Below the pieces are notes generated by a model. That model did not search any database. It was given only the letters and a program-made list of their open reading frames with translations, and was not told the DNA's origin. Shown here in pieces: positions 22,258 to 32,999 of a DNA stretch of 64,000 nucleotides; within the stretch, counting starts at the first letter, position 1; the number at the start of each line of letters is the position of its first letter. The stretch spans positions 47,728,124-47,792,123 of the forward strand of contig OY743169.1 in the NCBI GenBank assembly GCA_963555705.1, given 5' to 3'. The position numbers and the translations under genes were made by a program. The stretch is from Ligustrum vulgare (Eukaryota; Streptophyta; Magnoliopsida; Lamiales; Oleaceae).

Positions 22258-23192
22258 CACCACCACAACACTCACCACTGCCCACATCACGCCCAAAACC
22301 ACAGCGACCGCCACCTCCATCGACTACCTCTGCCCAATTCCAAAATCATCCAAAACTAAGAAAATAAACCAAGAAACCATCACTTACCTTCATTGTCGGA
22401 TTTCCCCATCGAAAAACACAAAAAACACAAACTTCTAGAGCCTCAGTTTGCCTCTATTTTCACACCCCAAAATCTCCTCCATTCACTCACACACACCCAT
22501 GCTCATCGCCCCCATTCGACGGCGGCGCTATCGACGGTGTAATGGTCGGCAGCCCCGTTAGCCCATCGTCGTCGCCTTCTCTCTTTCTTCCCCGATTACC
22601 GACAATGGAGAGAGAGAGAGAGAGATGAGGAATTGTTTGCTTTATATTTTGATTTTTGAAAATTGCTTTTAAACCCCAAGTTTTGAAAATATACTTACTT
22701 CAGTCCTTTCAGCTTTAAAAAACGTTTTAAATTTGGTCCCAAGGTTTCAATACTAAACTAATCAGTCCCTGGAGTCCTTAACTCCTACATTCAGCCCCAC
22801 TATTTTGGAAAAAAGTCTATTTCAACCCCTACAGTTTTAAAATATTTCTAGTCAACCCTAAGTTTTTGAAAATATTTTCTTAGCCCTAGACTTTTAAATT
22901 CTAATTTCTTTAAAATTCATTTTAGTCCCTAAAATTTATTTTTGTTCCTTTAATCTTTAAATTTCAAAAGTACTATATTAATTTAATTTTCTTTTGGCTA
23001 GACGAAGCATTTGGTGAACTAAGATATTGACGTGTTATTCTCGCTCCACGCTTTTGAAACTCGTAAAGTTTTAGGTAGACTCGTCCCCACTAATTAGTTT
23101 AAATTATAATTACATGTATTATGTGAATTTACGTGATTTATATGCTTAATTGCATGAAACAAGACAAGAATTTCTTTTATGAGATAAAATGA
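22258..23192 (+). other. middle segment of the interrupted solo LTR
   Basis: This continues the LTR that starts at 11828. It carries a (GA)n tract near 22609-22626, a second stretch of GTCCCT-type degenerate repeats (about 22660-22950), and an AGACGAAGCATTTGGTGAAC block that matches the solo LTR at about 57139. No gene. Confidence 0.75.
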
Positions 23193-23210
23193 CACTAGTA
23201 CAGAAACAGT

Positions 23211-23460
23211 CTTTCGCGTCGGTTATTTAAGAGATTAGGCGTCGGTTTTTGAGGCGACGCGTATGAAGTAGACGCGTAAAGTAAAGACTTTACGCGTCGG
23301 TTGTAAAACGACGCGTAAATTCTATCTTTACGCGTCGGTTGTTAATAAACCGACGGGTAAAGTTGAAAAAAAAAATAAAAAAAATTAGGCGTCAGTTGTA
23401 ATCCAAAATCAACGCCTAAAGTACACTTTAGGCGTCGGTTTTCTTAAAACGACGCGTTTT
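23211..23460. repeat. left subterminal repeats of the CACTA element
   Basis: Repeated GCGTCGGTT/AACCGACGC units in both orientations (TTTACGCGTCGGTT, GGCGTCGGTTTT, AACGACGCGTAAA) form small hairpins. In CACTA elements such arrays bind the accessory transposition protein. Confidence 0.85.
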
Positions 23461-23514
23461 TAATTTTTTTTTTTTTTTTTTTTGGCACGAAATTCATTTG
23501 CCTATAGAGTAAAA

Positions 23515-23725
23515 TACAATGACCTAGACATGACATGCAATGACATGGACGTCGCCTGCAATGACCCAGGCCATGGCCTGCATTGGCTTGGACGTCACCT
23601 GCAATGACCCAGGCCACTGCAGGTCATGGCCTGCAATGACCTAGATGTCACCTGCAATGACCTGGACGTCACCTGCAATGATCCAGATCACTGCAGGTCG
23701 ATCATGACCTGCAATCACCTAAACG
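23515..23725. repeat. about 21-bp tandem repeat with GACCTGCAATGACCTGGACG core
   Basis: Some nine to ten degenerate units of TGCAATGACCTGGACGTCACC type lie between the left subterminal array and the gene. GACGTCACC and CTGCAGGTCA recur, with inverted partners. Confidence 0.8.
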
Positions 23726-23874
23726 TGGACTGAACATTTTCCACATGCACATCATCAAATATGTATATAATCGACATAATTAAAATAATGTTAAATAAAT
23801 GAGAAATAATTATATTTACAAGATTGTTAATGTCACATGTAATTGAGTAAATAGAAGTTTGAATACACGTCGAT

Positions 23875-26800
23875 TTACACACACCTATAGACGAAGTATT
23901 TAGCCCATAAGTTTTGAATTTCAGCAATTTTCTCCGTTGAGTAATACTCTTTAAATGCCTACAAATAATCAAAATGAATTATCAGTTATTTTGTAATAAA
24001 ATATGAAGGAATAATTAAAAATTATCATGTTCAATAACTTATACATTTTCCAACGACGGACGCTGAAAGTGTTCAGTGACTATCTCATACATATTTTTCA
24101 TGACGTAGTAGCCACACTCAGAACCTCCGGGCTGTTGAGGACACTGAAATTTTCACAATGAAAACTAACATTAATAATCACACTAAATAGAATATGAAAA
24201 TAATTCAAAGATTTGTAATATATTTTAAATATGTGTTTTCATACCTTTATTTTTAGCCACGTTGTATTGGCTCTTGTCCTAATGCCTCCTTGTGTCCAGT
24301 ATAGTTTGAAAGCCCTAAAATTGAATTAAATTATTCGAACCAGTTACAAAATAAATAAATACAAAAACTAAGATTTCTATAAAAAATTTGGCAGAGTCTC
24401 CCCTATAAATTGAACTTATCCAACCTGTAAATAGACGCGTTGCTATTGAATCTATCACAACTTCTCAACAATCACAACATATATTCATCAAAGTGAAACC
24501 ACAACTCCACAATCAATTTCACCAAAACTCCACAATTATTTCATGAAAATTATCATAACTTACGTATTCAATAGCGGCTTGATATCTAAGTCACACTTAA
24601 ATGCACTAGCTGAATCCAATAAGTACGCCGTACTCTTCTGAGGAGAAATCACTAGCAACATCCAGTGGTTCCTACGTATTATGAACATGTAAATACAAAT
24701 TCAAACATGTGCGATTCAAATTACAAAAAAAAAAAAAAATTAACTATTAACAAGAGAGAATGGTCTTACTCCTGAAAATACGGTGCTAGAATGAATTTCT
24801 TTGTTTGCATTGCCCTCATGGTCTCGTCCATATAATTTACAACACCACTGGCATTTGTTCTTACCGACACCGATGCAATGTGTGACGGAGACATGAATCC
24901 AATTGAATCAATACCGTGATCCTGACATAACTCATGAAGGTACCTAATAATAATGACACCAATAAATAGAGATCGAACAATGATATAAATTGAAGTTGTA
25001 ATTTGTGATCAGAAGGCTTACAATGCAAATATTTGTAGGATAGATGTATCCAACCATTGCATTTTAAGCAGATCGGTAATGTCTGCGACTGTAACAAAAA
25101 TACCATCCTCGAACGTACAATTGAAGACGGAGGCATCTACGAGCACCTGATAGAAGTCATCACCAACAGAAAATTGAAGGACCAGGGTGTTTAACATTTT
25201 GCATTTATCACCCAGACGTAGTAAAGTCTCATCGTCGACTATCGCAGGTCGCTGGGTAGATGACAATTCAAAACTCTGAGGCCTTTTCCCTTTATTAGAT
25301 TTTTTTACGATCTTTTTTGGGGCCTCTTCCTGCAATAAGACAATTTTTGTCATTATAACACGTCTGATACAAATTTAAAAGAAATTAATATTGACATAAA
25401 CTTTTATGTAACTCGATTTTATTACCTCTCCAAAAATCACCAACTCCTTAGGCCATTGGAAAAAACTTCCAATAGCTTCCCCCACCGTGGTGTGGTGCTG
25501 AGATGGCACTGGAAGATAGAACGCTTCTGCACCATCTATAACATGGTCAACGGACACTATCTCGGGTCCGGACGGATAAACCATCCCGCTGGCCACTATT
25601 TGCTTGTCACCATCAACAAATACGGCGAGACGACAGGGAATCGACTTCTATTTTTCAACATATATGTCAGGCCTTTCCATTTAAAAAAAAAAAAAAAGCA
25701 ATACTAAAAAAACTAAATACTTTATGGGTAAGTACCTGAAGACCATCAAATGGGTCTGGATTCACAGAGTGGCAAATACTTCGAGTTGGTGGTCGGGGCT
25801 GTGCAGTTACCTCCACCTCGGCATCAACATTGAGGCCCAAGCGCTGGAGGATGGCATCATATTTACTCTGCATACTATGGTACGCGCTCTGCATACTGTC
25901 AAATTTACTTTGCATCTCCGACATGGTTTGATGCCTGACCCGCTCTGTGATGCTATCCTCCATCTCCTTCCTGATGATATCTTTAATGTCGTCTACTGAC
26001 ACGACCCCACACGATCGTCTAAGGTAATCATCAGGCCGGCCGTAAACATCCCGCGTGGTGACATACACGCCATATCCCCTCACCCTACCAGAGTGATCCT
26101 CTTTACCAAGGGCTTCACTCAGAATATCATGTTGTCTACTCGACACAAATGTCCCCTGCGTGGCTTGCTCAGCTTTTTCTACCTGTTAAAAAAATTGAAA
26201 ACTGAATATAAGAATTGAAGTAAGTTTCAATTGAATATATGAGAAATCGATAAGATATATACTTACAATTTTATCAAACATCCCCCTCGTTTTCTCGTTG
26301 GGGATGTAATACGTTCCATCTTCTTTCTTCTTCGATCTAGCTCGAACCCAATCGAGGCTGCGATCCTCGCTTACAATTGAGGAGCTAATCATGTCACATG
26401 AAGAGCTAGAAGATAGCGGGTCACTTACTAGCCAATGTGGCTTCATCCCCGCATATCCGGCTGAGCCCAAATAATGAGGATGCTCGTTCCGCATTTGACT
26501 ATCCCTCGCCTTCTTACTTTTCTCCTGAAATAAATCACAGGTTTTTAGTTTTCACTCAACAAGAGACATGCGTACATTTAAATATACCTGAAATGTTTCC
26601 GTCTGTCGTTCTTTTTTAAACAACTCCCATTGCTCTTCGGTCAAGAAATCATAAAGCTGGGTAGGAGATATATATTTTGGGTGGTCATGTGTAATGAAAT
26701 TATGAACTAGCCTTGTCTTGAAATCTTTCCATCTCATCCCCGCAACCCGCATAACACTTTTTTTTGGACGGTCATCGAGAATGTTGAATTCCCTCTGAAA

Positions 26801-27143
26801 GACAATGATAACATGTGGTGTTATAAAGAAATTACATTCACTTTTCAATTATTTACCATGTATCAAGTGATAGTACCTTTATCTCTTCCCACATCATGTC
26901 CTTCAGGCCTTGATCGACTTCGTGCCAATCACTGATGTTTATGTCAACATGAATGCGGGCTAAAGATCCGACAAAATGTTTGAAGTTCTTCGTGCCTGGT
27001 CCGATCGGCCTATGTTTGTCATCGAACTCAATTATATTCACTTGTTGGCCCGCTTTCTTCATATTTTTGCACATAGTTGGCCCTCTTGTCCTTTTTTTTT
27101 GGGCAGTACTATGATCATCTGAAGAATGTGAAGACTCGGCCAT
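23875..27143 (-). CDS. CACTA-encoded protein: plant En/Spm (Transposase_24-like) domain plus Ulp1-like C48 peptidase, 11 exons
   Basis: I traced 11 exons with GT-AG introns: 27143-26877, 26794-26588, 26524-26267, 26182-25736, 25647-25426, 25329-25022, 24943-24770, 24671-24564, 24314-24245, 24143-24045, 23958-23875. They total 2,244 nt, an open frame of 747 codons plus stop. Residues about 15-200 match the plant Ptta/En/Spm domain (RGPTMCKNMKK, RPIGPGTKNF, RWKDFKTRLV, YLGSAGYAGM). Residues about 295-345 look like a coiled coil. The C-terminus is an Ulp1/C48 cysteine-peptidase fold with H630 (NHWML), D647 (YLLDSAS), Q690/691 (CPQQPGG) and C697 (SECGYY), so all catalytic residues are present. 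An upstream in-frame Met at 27176 is an alternative start. Its likely role is the TNP1/TnpA-type accessory protein; peptidase activity is inferred. No stop or frameshift was found. Confidence 0.82.
24388..24430. repeat. 43-bp repeat, copy 1 (intron 8 of the CACTA gene)
   Basis: Begins TTGGCAGAGTCTCCCCTATA and ends CCAACCTGTAA. It matches 27504-27546 with two mismatches, in the same orientation, and is likewise followed by C/A-rich sequence. Confidence 0.85.
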
Positions 27144-27503
27144 TATATTGGGAAAATTGTCTAAGTACCTGCACATATAAATAAATGATTATTAACAACG
27201 TATAGAGCATATATAAAAAACACAAGAAAGTTATATGCAAGAATATGTAAATGAACTCACACAATTAATATGAACAACGTATAGAGCATATATAAAGAAC
27301 AAAAGAGAGTTATATGCATGCGAGAATGTATAAATGAACTCACACAATGAATAATCACGAACGACGGTCAATCCATAATCCTTCATAATTTTACTTGTAT
27401 ATTTTGTGTAGTTATTTATTTAGTATGGTTAATTCTATGATAGTGAAAATCACCTATAATTACTATTATCTTCATTTTTTATTTGTAAAATCCTACAGTA
27501 ATT

Positions 27504-27546
27504 TTGGCAGAGTCTCCCCTATAAGTTGAACTTACCCAACCTGTAA
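27504..27546. repeat. 43-bp repeat, copy 2 (upstream of the CACTA gene)
   Basis: Second copy of the repeat at 24388-24430, about 360 bp upstream of the CACTA gene start and 3.1 kb from copy 1. Confidence 0.85.
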
Positions 27547-27775
27547 TCAAAATGCCACAATACAACAAAAATGTTCAACCTCCATATATTCACTACTCAA
27601 ACACAATAAATCAAACTTCAACATCATCAACCACTCCAAAATTAATTCAAAATCAATTCTTAATTCCTAAAATGCTCAAAGTATGATTTCATAACCTAAC
27701 ATTCCATGCATAATTTCAATATAATTCCAATAATTCAAATTATATCAATTAACTATTTGCAATACCAAAATTATA

Positions 27776-27831
<56 letters not shown>

Positions 27832-27940
27832 ATAATTCACATTTTTATACATACAAATATATATATACATATATATATAATAATTCACATTTTTATACAT
27901 CCAAATATATATATATACATATATATATATAATAATTCAC

Positions 27941-28007
<67 letters not shown>

Positions 28008-28049
28008 TATACATACACGTACACACACACACACATATCACACACACAC

Positions 28050-28094
<45 letters not shown>
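27776..28094. repeat. compound (CA)n/(TA)n microsatellite
   Basis: Long (CA)n and (TA)n runs, including about 60 bp of pure TA around 27938-27997 and CA at 28062-28091. Frames reported across it are only the translation of dinucleotide repeats. Confidence 0.95.
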
Positions 28095-28096
<2 letters not shown>

Positions 28097-28157
28097 AGAG
28101 TAAATTTCTTACGAGATGGAGGCGGGTTCGTGATGGCGTCGCGGTGTTGGTGGTTCA

Positions 28158-28300
28158 ACTTTACGCGTCGGTTCTTGGTGAACCGACGCGTAAATTCGAA
28201 GGTTTACGCGTCGGTTCACCAAAACCGACGCGTAAACCTCCGGTTCAGGCGTCGGTTCTCGACGAACCAACGCCTAAACCCTTTTTTTTTCGCGTTTTTC
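28158..28300. repeat. right subterminal repeats of the CACTA element
   Basis: TTTACGCGTCGGTT and AACCGACGCGTAAA alternate, forming two near-perfect hairpins, plus GGCGTCGGTTCTCGACGAAC. They mirror the left array. Confidence 0.88.
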
Positions 28301-28311
28301 TACTAGTGTGA

Positions 28312-28908
28312 GAAATTGATGTTATGCATGTCATAACTTATATACTTTATTACATGAGACAAGATAAGAATATGTTTGTTTGCACTTACTATGTAGTGCT
28401 TATGATTAAGAAGAGAATGTCACTATATTATTTGCATGATTACATGTTCATTTATTTTCTAAATTATTATTGACGATGAGTCTAATGAGTATTTATTTGA
28501 AATATTCACCATGTTTTTAACAACAATTGCAGATTTCGAAAACAGTGGCGAATGAAGGGTAGTGGTGGCAAATCATAAATTGAAGTTAATTTTAATGTCA
28601 TGTTTTTATGAACTTGTTAATTAATTTTGTCGTTACATTACTTGAAAGTCGATGCTATTCCTGAAAGTCGATTTTTTATGAATTTTTTTAATTAAATAAA
28701 TAATTTTATTACAATACTAAAAAATGAGATTTAGAGTTTCATGATTGGTTTTAAATGAATTTATTTGAATTAAGTTACCGTTGTTGAATTTTAAATAAAT
28801 GTAATGTTTAAAATTCAATTTATTTCTACAAAAAAAAAATGTTCATTCAGAAATTAGCTTTAAAGGACGACACGGCGTCTCGGGTTTCACGGAATTCGGG
28901 GCGTTGCA
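28312..28908 (+). other. final segment of the interrupted solo LTR
   Basis: Matches the end of the solo LTR at 55319-58369: GATTTCGAAAACAGTGGCGA, GTGGTGGCAA, and the terminus CGGGGCGTTGCA. Confidence 0.8.
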
Positions 28909-29102
28909 TTAACTTCCTTTCCATTCTATTGTCCACAACCTTTAATCAGGCAGTAAATTTGAGAAATGTCTCTGATTTAGTCTTCAATGAGAACACTCTT
29001 ACTTTTCTAGAGTAATCATTAAACAGGGATAGAAAATATTTGTTCCCATCAAATGTAACATAATTTTCTGGGTCCCACACATAAGCATGGACATAGTCCA
29101 GG

Positions 29103-30058
29103 TGTCACGCAATGAAAATGCTTATATCCCCATTCGGTTCGACAAGTCTGTAACAGTCAAGCGGTTGGCCTATTTTACCATGAAGTGCTCTAATGATATG
29201 ATCATATTGCGGGTATTTTCCTTACATCCTACCCATCAGTGTGCGTGTGTGCCAGTTGTTTTGTCTTTCCGGCTACTGAATGAGAGGTAAGCTAACTAGA
29301 AGCGAAAAGCCTCTAGAGGTAAACTTGCGATCCGTGAAAGTTGGTATCAGAGTGGGACCGCTTGAATGCGTTGTTGATCTTATGGAGATCAATAACATGA
29401 ATTCTCGTGGAGAAAAGATTTTGGGCCACGAATTGTGTCAGCAAGCATGCAGAATACGAAGAAGAAAGCTATGGGGAAGATGGGTGTACTGGGCAGTGTT
29501 GTGCGATTGCCTTTAAGGGAGTTTTGTGGAGTGCATTTTGCAGGGCCCATGAGAATGTAATGGGTATGTACTTCGACATGTGCTGGAGGCGCTGTGGCTG
29601 GCGGGTCGTCCACCGAAGAACTACTGCTTATGGGGGCAGATGGTGAATGTTGGTGTCGGAGGCGGTTTGTACAAGGTACAACGGGAAAGTGTGGGAGTAC
29701 CACCGTGTGAATGCTCGTCCATGAGGGAATGGTGTCGTTTAATTATGCAATTGAGGAGTGCATGTTGATGCGAAGCTCACTTCCCGCTACGAGGATGTAA
29801 GCGGATTCGAATGGGGGAGAATGTCACACAGTGAAAATGCTTATCTCCCCATTCGGTTCGTCAAGTCAGCAACAGCTAGGAGGTTGTCCTATTTTACCAT
29901 GAAGTGCTTTAATGATATGATCATATTGCAGATATTTCCCTTACATCCTACCCATCAGCGTGCGTGTGTGCCAGTTGTTCTGCCTTGTCGGCCATTGAAT
30001 GAGAGGTAAGCTAACTAGAGGCAAGAAACCTCTGGAGCTAAACTTGCGATCCGTGAAA
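29103..30058 (+). mobile_element. TRIM retrotransposon, 956 bp
   Basis: Two 237-bp LTRs (29103-29339 and 29822-30058) surround a 482-bp interior. The interior starts with primer-binding sequence TTGGTATCAGAGTGGG (29341) and ends with purine tract ATGGGGGAGA. The target duplication CCAGG is exact (29098-29102 and 30059-30063). It has no coding capacity for retrotransposon proteins, so it fits the terminal-repeat-retrotransposon-in-miniature class. By eye the LTRs differ at about 28 of 237 positions. The 3' LTR terminus reads CGTGAAA instead of the usual CA. Confidence 0.9.
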
Positions 30059-31564
30059 CCAGGGGTCTCCTAGAACAGTGGGAACTAGTCTTAAAAGACA
30101 CTCTATGTAATTTACCCAACACACATGTTTCACAAAAGTCTACGGGTTCATTTACTTCTTTGTCAAGTAATTTTTGTTCACTTAAGAACTTCAATCCTTT
30201 ATTTTCTATATGTCCCATTCTATTATGCCACAATTCAGACTTACTCTCAGTTACAGTGAAGGAATTACAGTTCTATGTAGACACAACTTTACCTGCAAGG
30301 TAATACAACCCATTTCTCTTAGGTCCTTTCATAACAACCACTGAACCCCTTATTATCGTCAAAGTATTCCAGTCATACTTAAATACATGTCCCTCATCTT
30401 CAAAAACACCCAATGAAATGAGGTTCCTTTTCAACTGAGGAACATATCTGACATTGTTCATTGTCCTGACAATACCATCATGCATTATGATAGCAATGTC
30501 ACCAATGACAACAACAGTTTGGGTATTATTATCCCCCATGTATATTTTTCTAGGTTCAATATCTTTATAGTTGTAAAACCAAGACCTAACAGGACACATG
30601 TGAAAAATGCATCCTGAATCAAGTATCCATTCCTCACTCATGTCATTACCAGAAACAGTCATGACAAGTAGACTATCTAAGTATAGACTAACAACAGCAT
30701 TGTCTGCTTCTTCATTACTTTGGTCTCTTTGTTGCTTTATTTTCAATTCAAAGCAATCTTTCCAAAAGTGTCCCTCTTTCCTACTTTGGTAACACTTTCT
30801 ATTGAAATTCTCTTTAAACTTAGACCTGCCTTTAGGCTTACCTCTCTTTTCTCAAAATGAGAGTTATTGTCTCTTTTATTTAATCTATCTCTCACAAACA
30901 TACTCATCTCTCTATGGTTTGCATTTTGTTCTTTCTTAACTACAGATTCCTTAGATTTCATCACATCAATCACAATAGCTTGAGTTAGTTTGTCCCTAGA
31001 GTGTTTTATGGTGTTTTTGATATCTTTATAAGATTCAGGTAAAGAGTTTAATAAAATAACTTCTAGGTCCTCATCATCAAATTTTTTATCATTATGAGCC
31101 AGATTCTCCACTATGATGCTAAAATCATTCAAGTTCATTTCTAATTCCTTTCTGGGATCCATTTTAAAACTAAATAGTTTCTCAAGAAAGTAAATCTTGT
31201 TCGGTAAGGTATTAGTTAGAAACACAGTATCAAGAGCTTCCACGAGTCTTTAACTTTCTTATGTTCATCTACTTGTCTCACGATATTATAAGATAAGTGT
31301 AAGATAATAGAATTATAAGCTATCTCATTCATATAACTAATTAGGTCAAATTTAGCTTTTAGTTTAGCAGAAAATGTATTAGGGTCTTCAATAGCCTTAG
31401 CTACTCTTTGTTGGAACAAGATGACCTTCATTTACTGTTTCCATATCGAGTAGTCACCCTTACCGTCGAATTGTGACAATTCGACCCTTGAACCCATAAC
31501 CGGTTCAATAAACAAGTGATGACTACTTGATGCCATTTGTGAACTTACAATTCAAATTCACAAA

Positions 31565-31592
31565 TTCAAAAAAAAAAAAAAAAAAAAAAAAA
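31565..31592. repeat. poly-A tract in the copia leader
   Basis: A run of more than 20 A, with a second run at about 31655-31670. On the element's own strand these are T-runs just upstream of the gag start. Confidence 0.7.
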
Positions 31593-32262
31593 TTTCAAGA
31601 TACACAATACAATTTTCAAAAAACAGGACAGAAAATCTGATTTTCAATTCCTTCAAAAAAAAAAAAAAAATCAACACTTATCCAATAACACAACAGGGGC
31701 AGAATGATAGTGAGCAATAAAACACAGTATGCACAGTTTACACACAATTCTTATATCAACAACAAGTTAATTGCATAATCACAACATGCTTAATTTAATA
31801 AAGAAAGAAATTATACAACCGCAAGCATCAAACTCACAGTGTGCTAACTTAATCAGAAATCAGGGGCAATCTAATTATGAGAGGTAAATCATAGAGTGCA
31901 AGGTTTGCACACAATTTTTTAAACTAACAGTAATATGCTCATAAAATCAAAAAATCCCCAAAAATAGTCAAGAATTTGATTCTTAACATTATGAGTTGAA
32001 ACGGTCTCACCAATAATCCAAGAGACAAGAAAAACACCAAATGAGGTCACTAGTCACGAGAACAGGCTCTACAGATTCAACCGAGCCTTTGAATTTTTCT
32101 GAAAATTTACAAAAGACACGTCAGTTAATGCAGTATCCAATCTTAGAACACCATAATCTCAAAAATCATAAAAGCCCTAAAAAACTGTGAACCCTAAAAA
32201 ATTTCATAGAGTTCAAAAACAGATTTTAGAAAAAATTAATTAGCTTTAATACCAATTTTTCA

Positions 32263-32850
32263 GTATTTTCATGCATAATTGAGTGATATCGCGGATAACT
32301 AACATACATAAACAAGAATTAAAGAAAAAAGAACAAGAACACCTCGGCAATTTGGTGACCAGTTCGGTAATTGCCTACATTTGGGGGGATCAGGATCAAG
32401 CCCGTTTCACTAGCCAAAACCTTCCAATGATACAAGAATTACGCACAAATCGCGCACCAATTTCTTTTGAAGAAATTAACGAAACAATCTCTCTTTCCAC
32501 GACAAACACCGTGCCAAAAACAACACAATAGCACTACCCAACTAGCCTACACTATGGCCCAGTTATGCTACAAAAGATTATACAAAAATGGCGCAAGGAA
32601 AATCACTCAAAACCGAGGAGAAGAGGGCGAACGAAGTTGCGTGAGAGGAGAAAGATGTATTTTGCAGATTCATCCAAGGTAAAGAATATAATAAAGTGTC
32701 CAAGCCAGTCTCAGCCATAGGATGTATATCAACGGTCCAAAATAATAGGCTTAATACCGAGAATTGCTTCATAAGTCCTCCTAGTTTTAACCGGTTGACA
32801 AAGTGGCCCTCCAAGTTTGAAACCTTTTAATTTGGGGATCACTTCCAATA
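32263..32850 (-). repeat. copia LTR shared by two copia internal regions
   Basis: On the minus strand the LTR begins at about 32850 after a purine-rich stretch (TTTGGAGATCATGGTGAAGA), reading TATTGGAAGTGATCC, and ends near 32263 just before the primer-binding site of the old copia. Its U5 contains GATCCCCCCAAATGTAGGC, common in plant copia LTRs. It thus serves as 3' LTR for the pol at 33000-35655 and as 5' LTR for the gag at 28914-32262. Limits are approximate. Confidence 0.55.
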
Positions 32851-32999
32851 ATCTTCACCATGATCTCCAAATTTCCCATATCTTACTCTCATGGTTGCTT
32901 TAGGAAAGTGGATGGGCTTGATCATCACCATCATCGCCCGGTACCAGCAAATGAAAGTAAATGAAATTAGTCACAACTCAACGTAGAATCCAATAAAAC

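Larger units (their letters stand above)
23193..28308. mobile_element. CACTA (En/Spm) element, 5,116 bp, encoding a TNP1/Ulp1-like protein only
   Basis: The left end is CACTAGTACAGAAACAGT and the right end TTTTTCTACTAGTG, so the inverted terminus is CACTAGTA. The 3-bp duplication TGA flanks it (23190-23192 and 28309-28311), as expected for CACTA. Both ends have subterminal palindromic arrays built on TTTACGCGTCGGTT. The minus strand carries one multi-exon gene. I see no TNP2-type DDE transposase, so the element is probably non-autonomous for catalysis. It is nested in the solo LTR that starts at 11828. Confidence 0.95.
11828..28908 (+). mobile_element. solo LTR (TGTAGCGAYC family), interrupted by a copia and a CACTA
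   Basis: It begins TGTAGCGATC and ends GGGGCGTTGCA (imperfect inverted termini). It is flanked by TTAAC on both sides (11823-11827 and 28909-28913). The body consists of 11828-12769, 22258-23192 and 28312-28908; removing the two nested insertions and their duplications leaves about 2,474 bp. There is no internal retrotransposon domain of its own. It is the same family as the solo LTR at 55319, sharing the start, a TCGTCTAGCCA or TTGTCTAGCCA block, GA repeats, GTCCCT-type repeats and the end. It disrupts the old copia integrase. Confidence 0.9.
28914..32262 (-). pseudogene. old copia: leader, gag, protease, GAG-pre-integrase, start of integrase
   Basis: In minus-strand order: primer-binding-like TTGGTATTAAAGC near 32247; gag from MASSSHHLF at about 31535, with FLEKLFSFKMD, LLNSLPESYKD and a knuckle-like CYQSRKEGHFWKDC near 30750-30790; protease EEWILDSGCIFHMC with the catalytic DSG; GAG-pre-integrase MWHNRMGHIENKGL...CETCVLGKLHRVSF; and integrase DYVHAYVWDPENY...FNDYSRKVRVF, ending KVVDNRMERKL at 28914. 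The frame breaks several times. A TRIM interrupts it (29103-30058), and the rest of integrase lies at 11465-11827. It resembles the Tork-like copia lineages. Confidence 0.85.

Noticed and set aside
27706..28311. 201-codon plus-strand frame
   Set aside because: It is the translation of (CA)n and (TA)n microsatellites and the CACTA right end (His-Thr and Ile-Tyr repeats).
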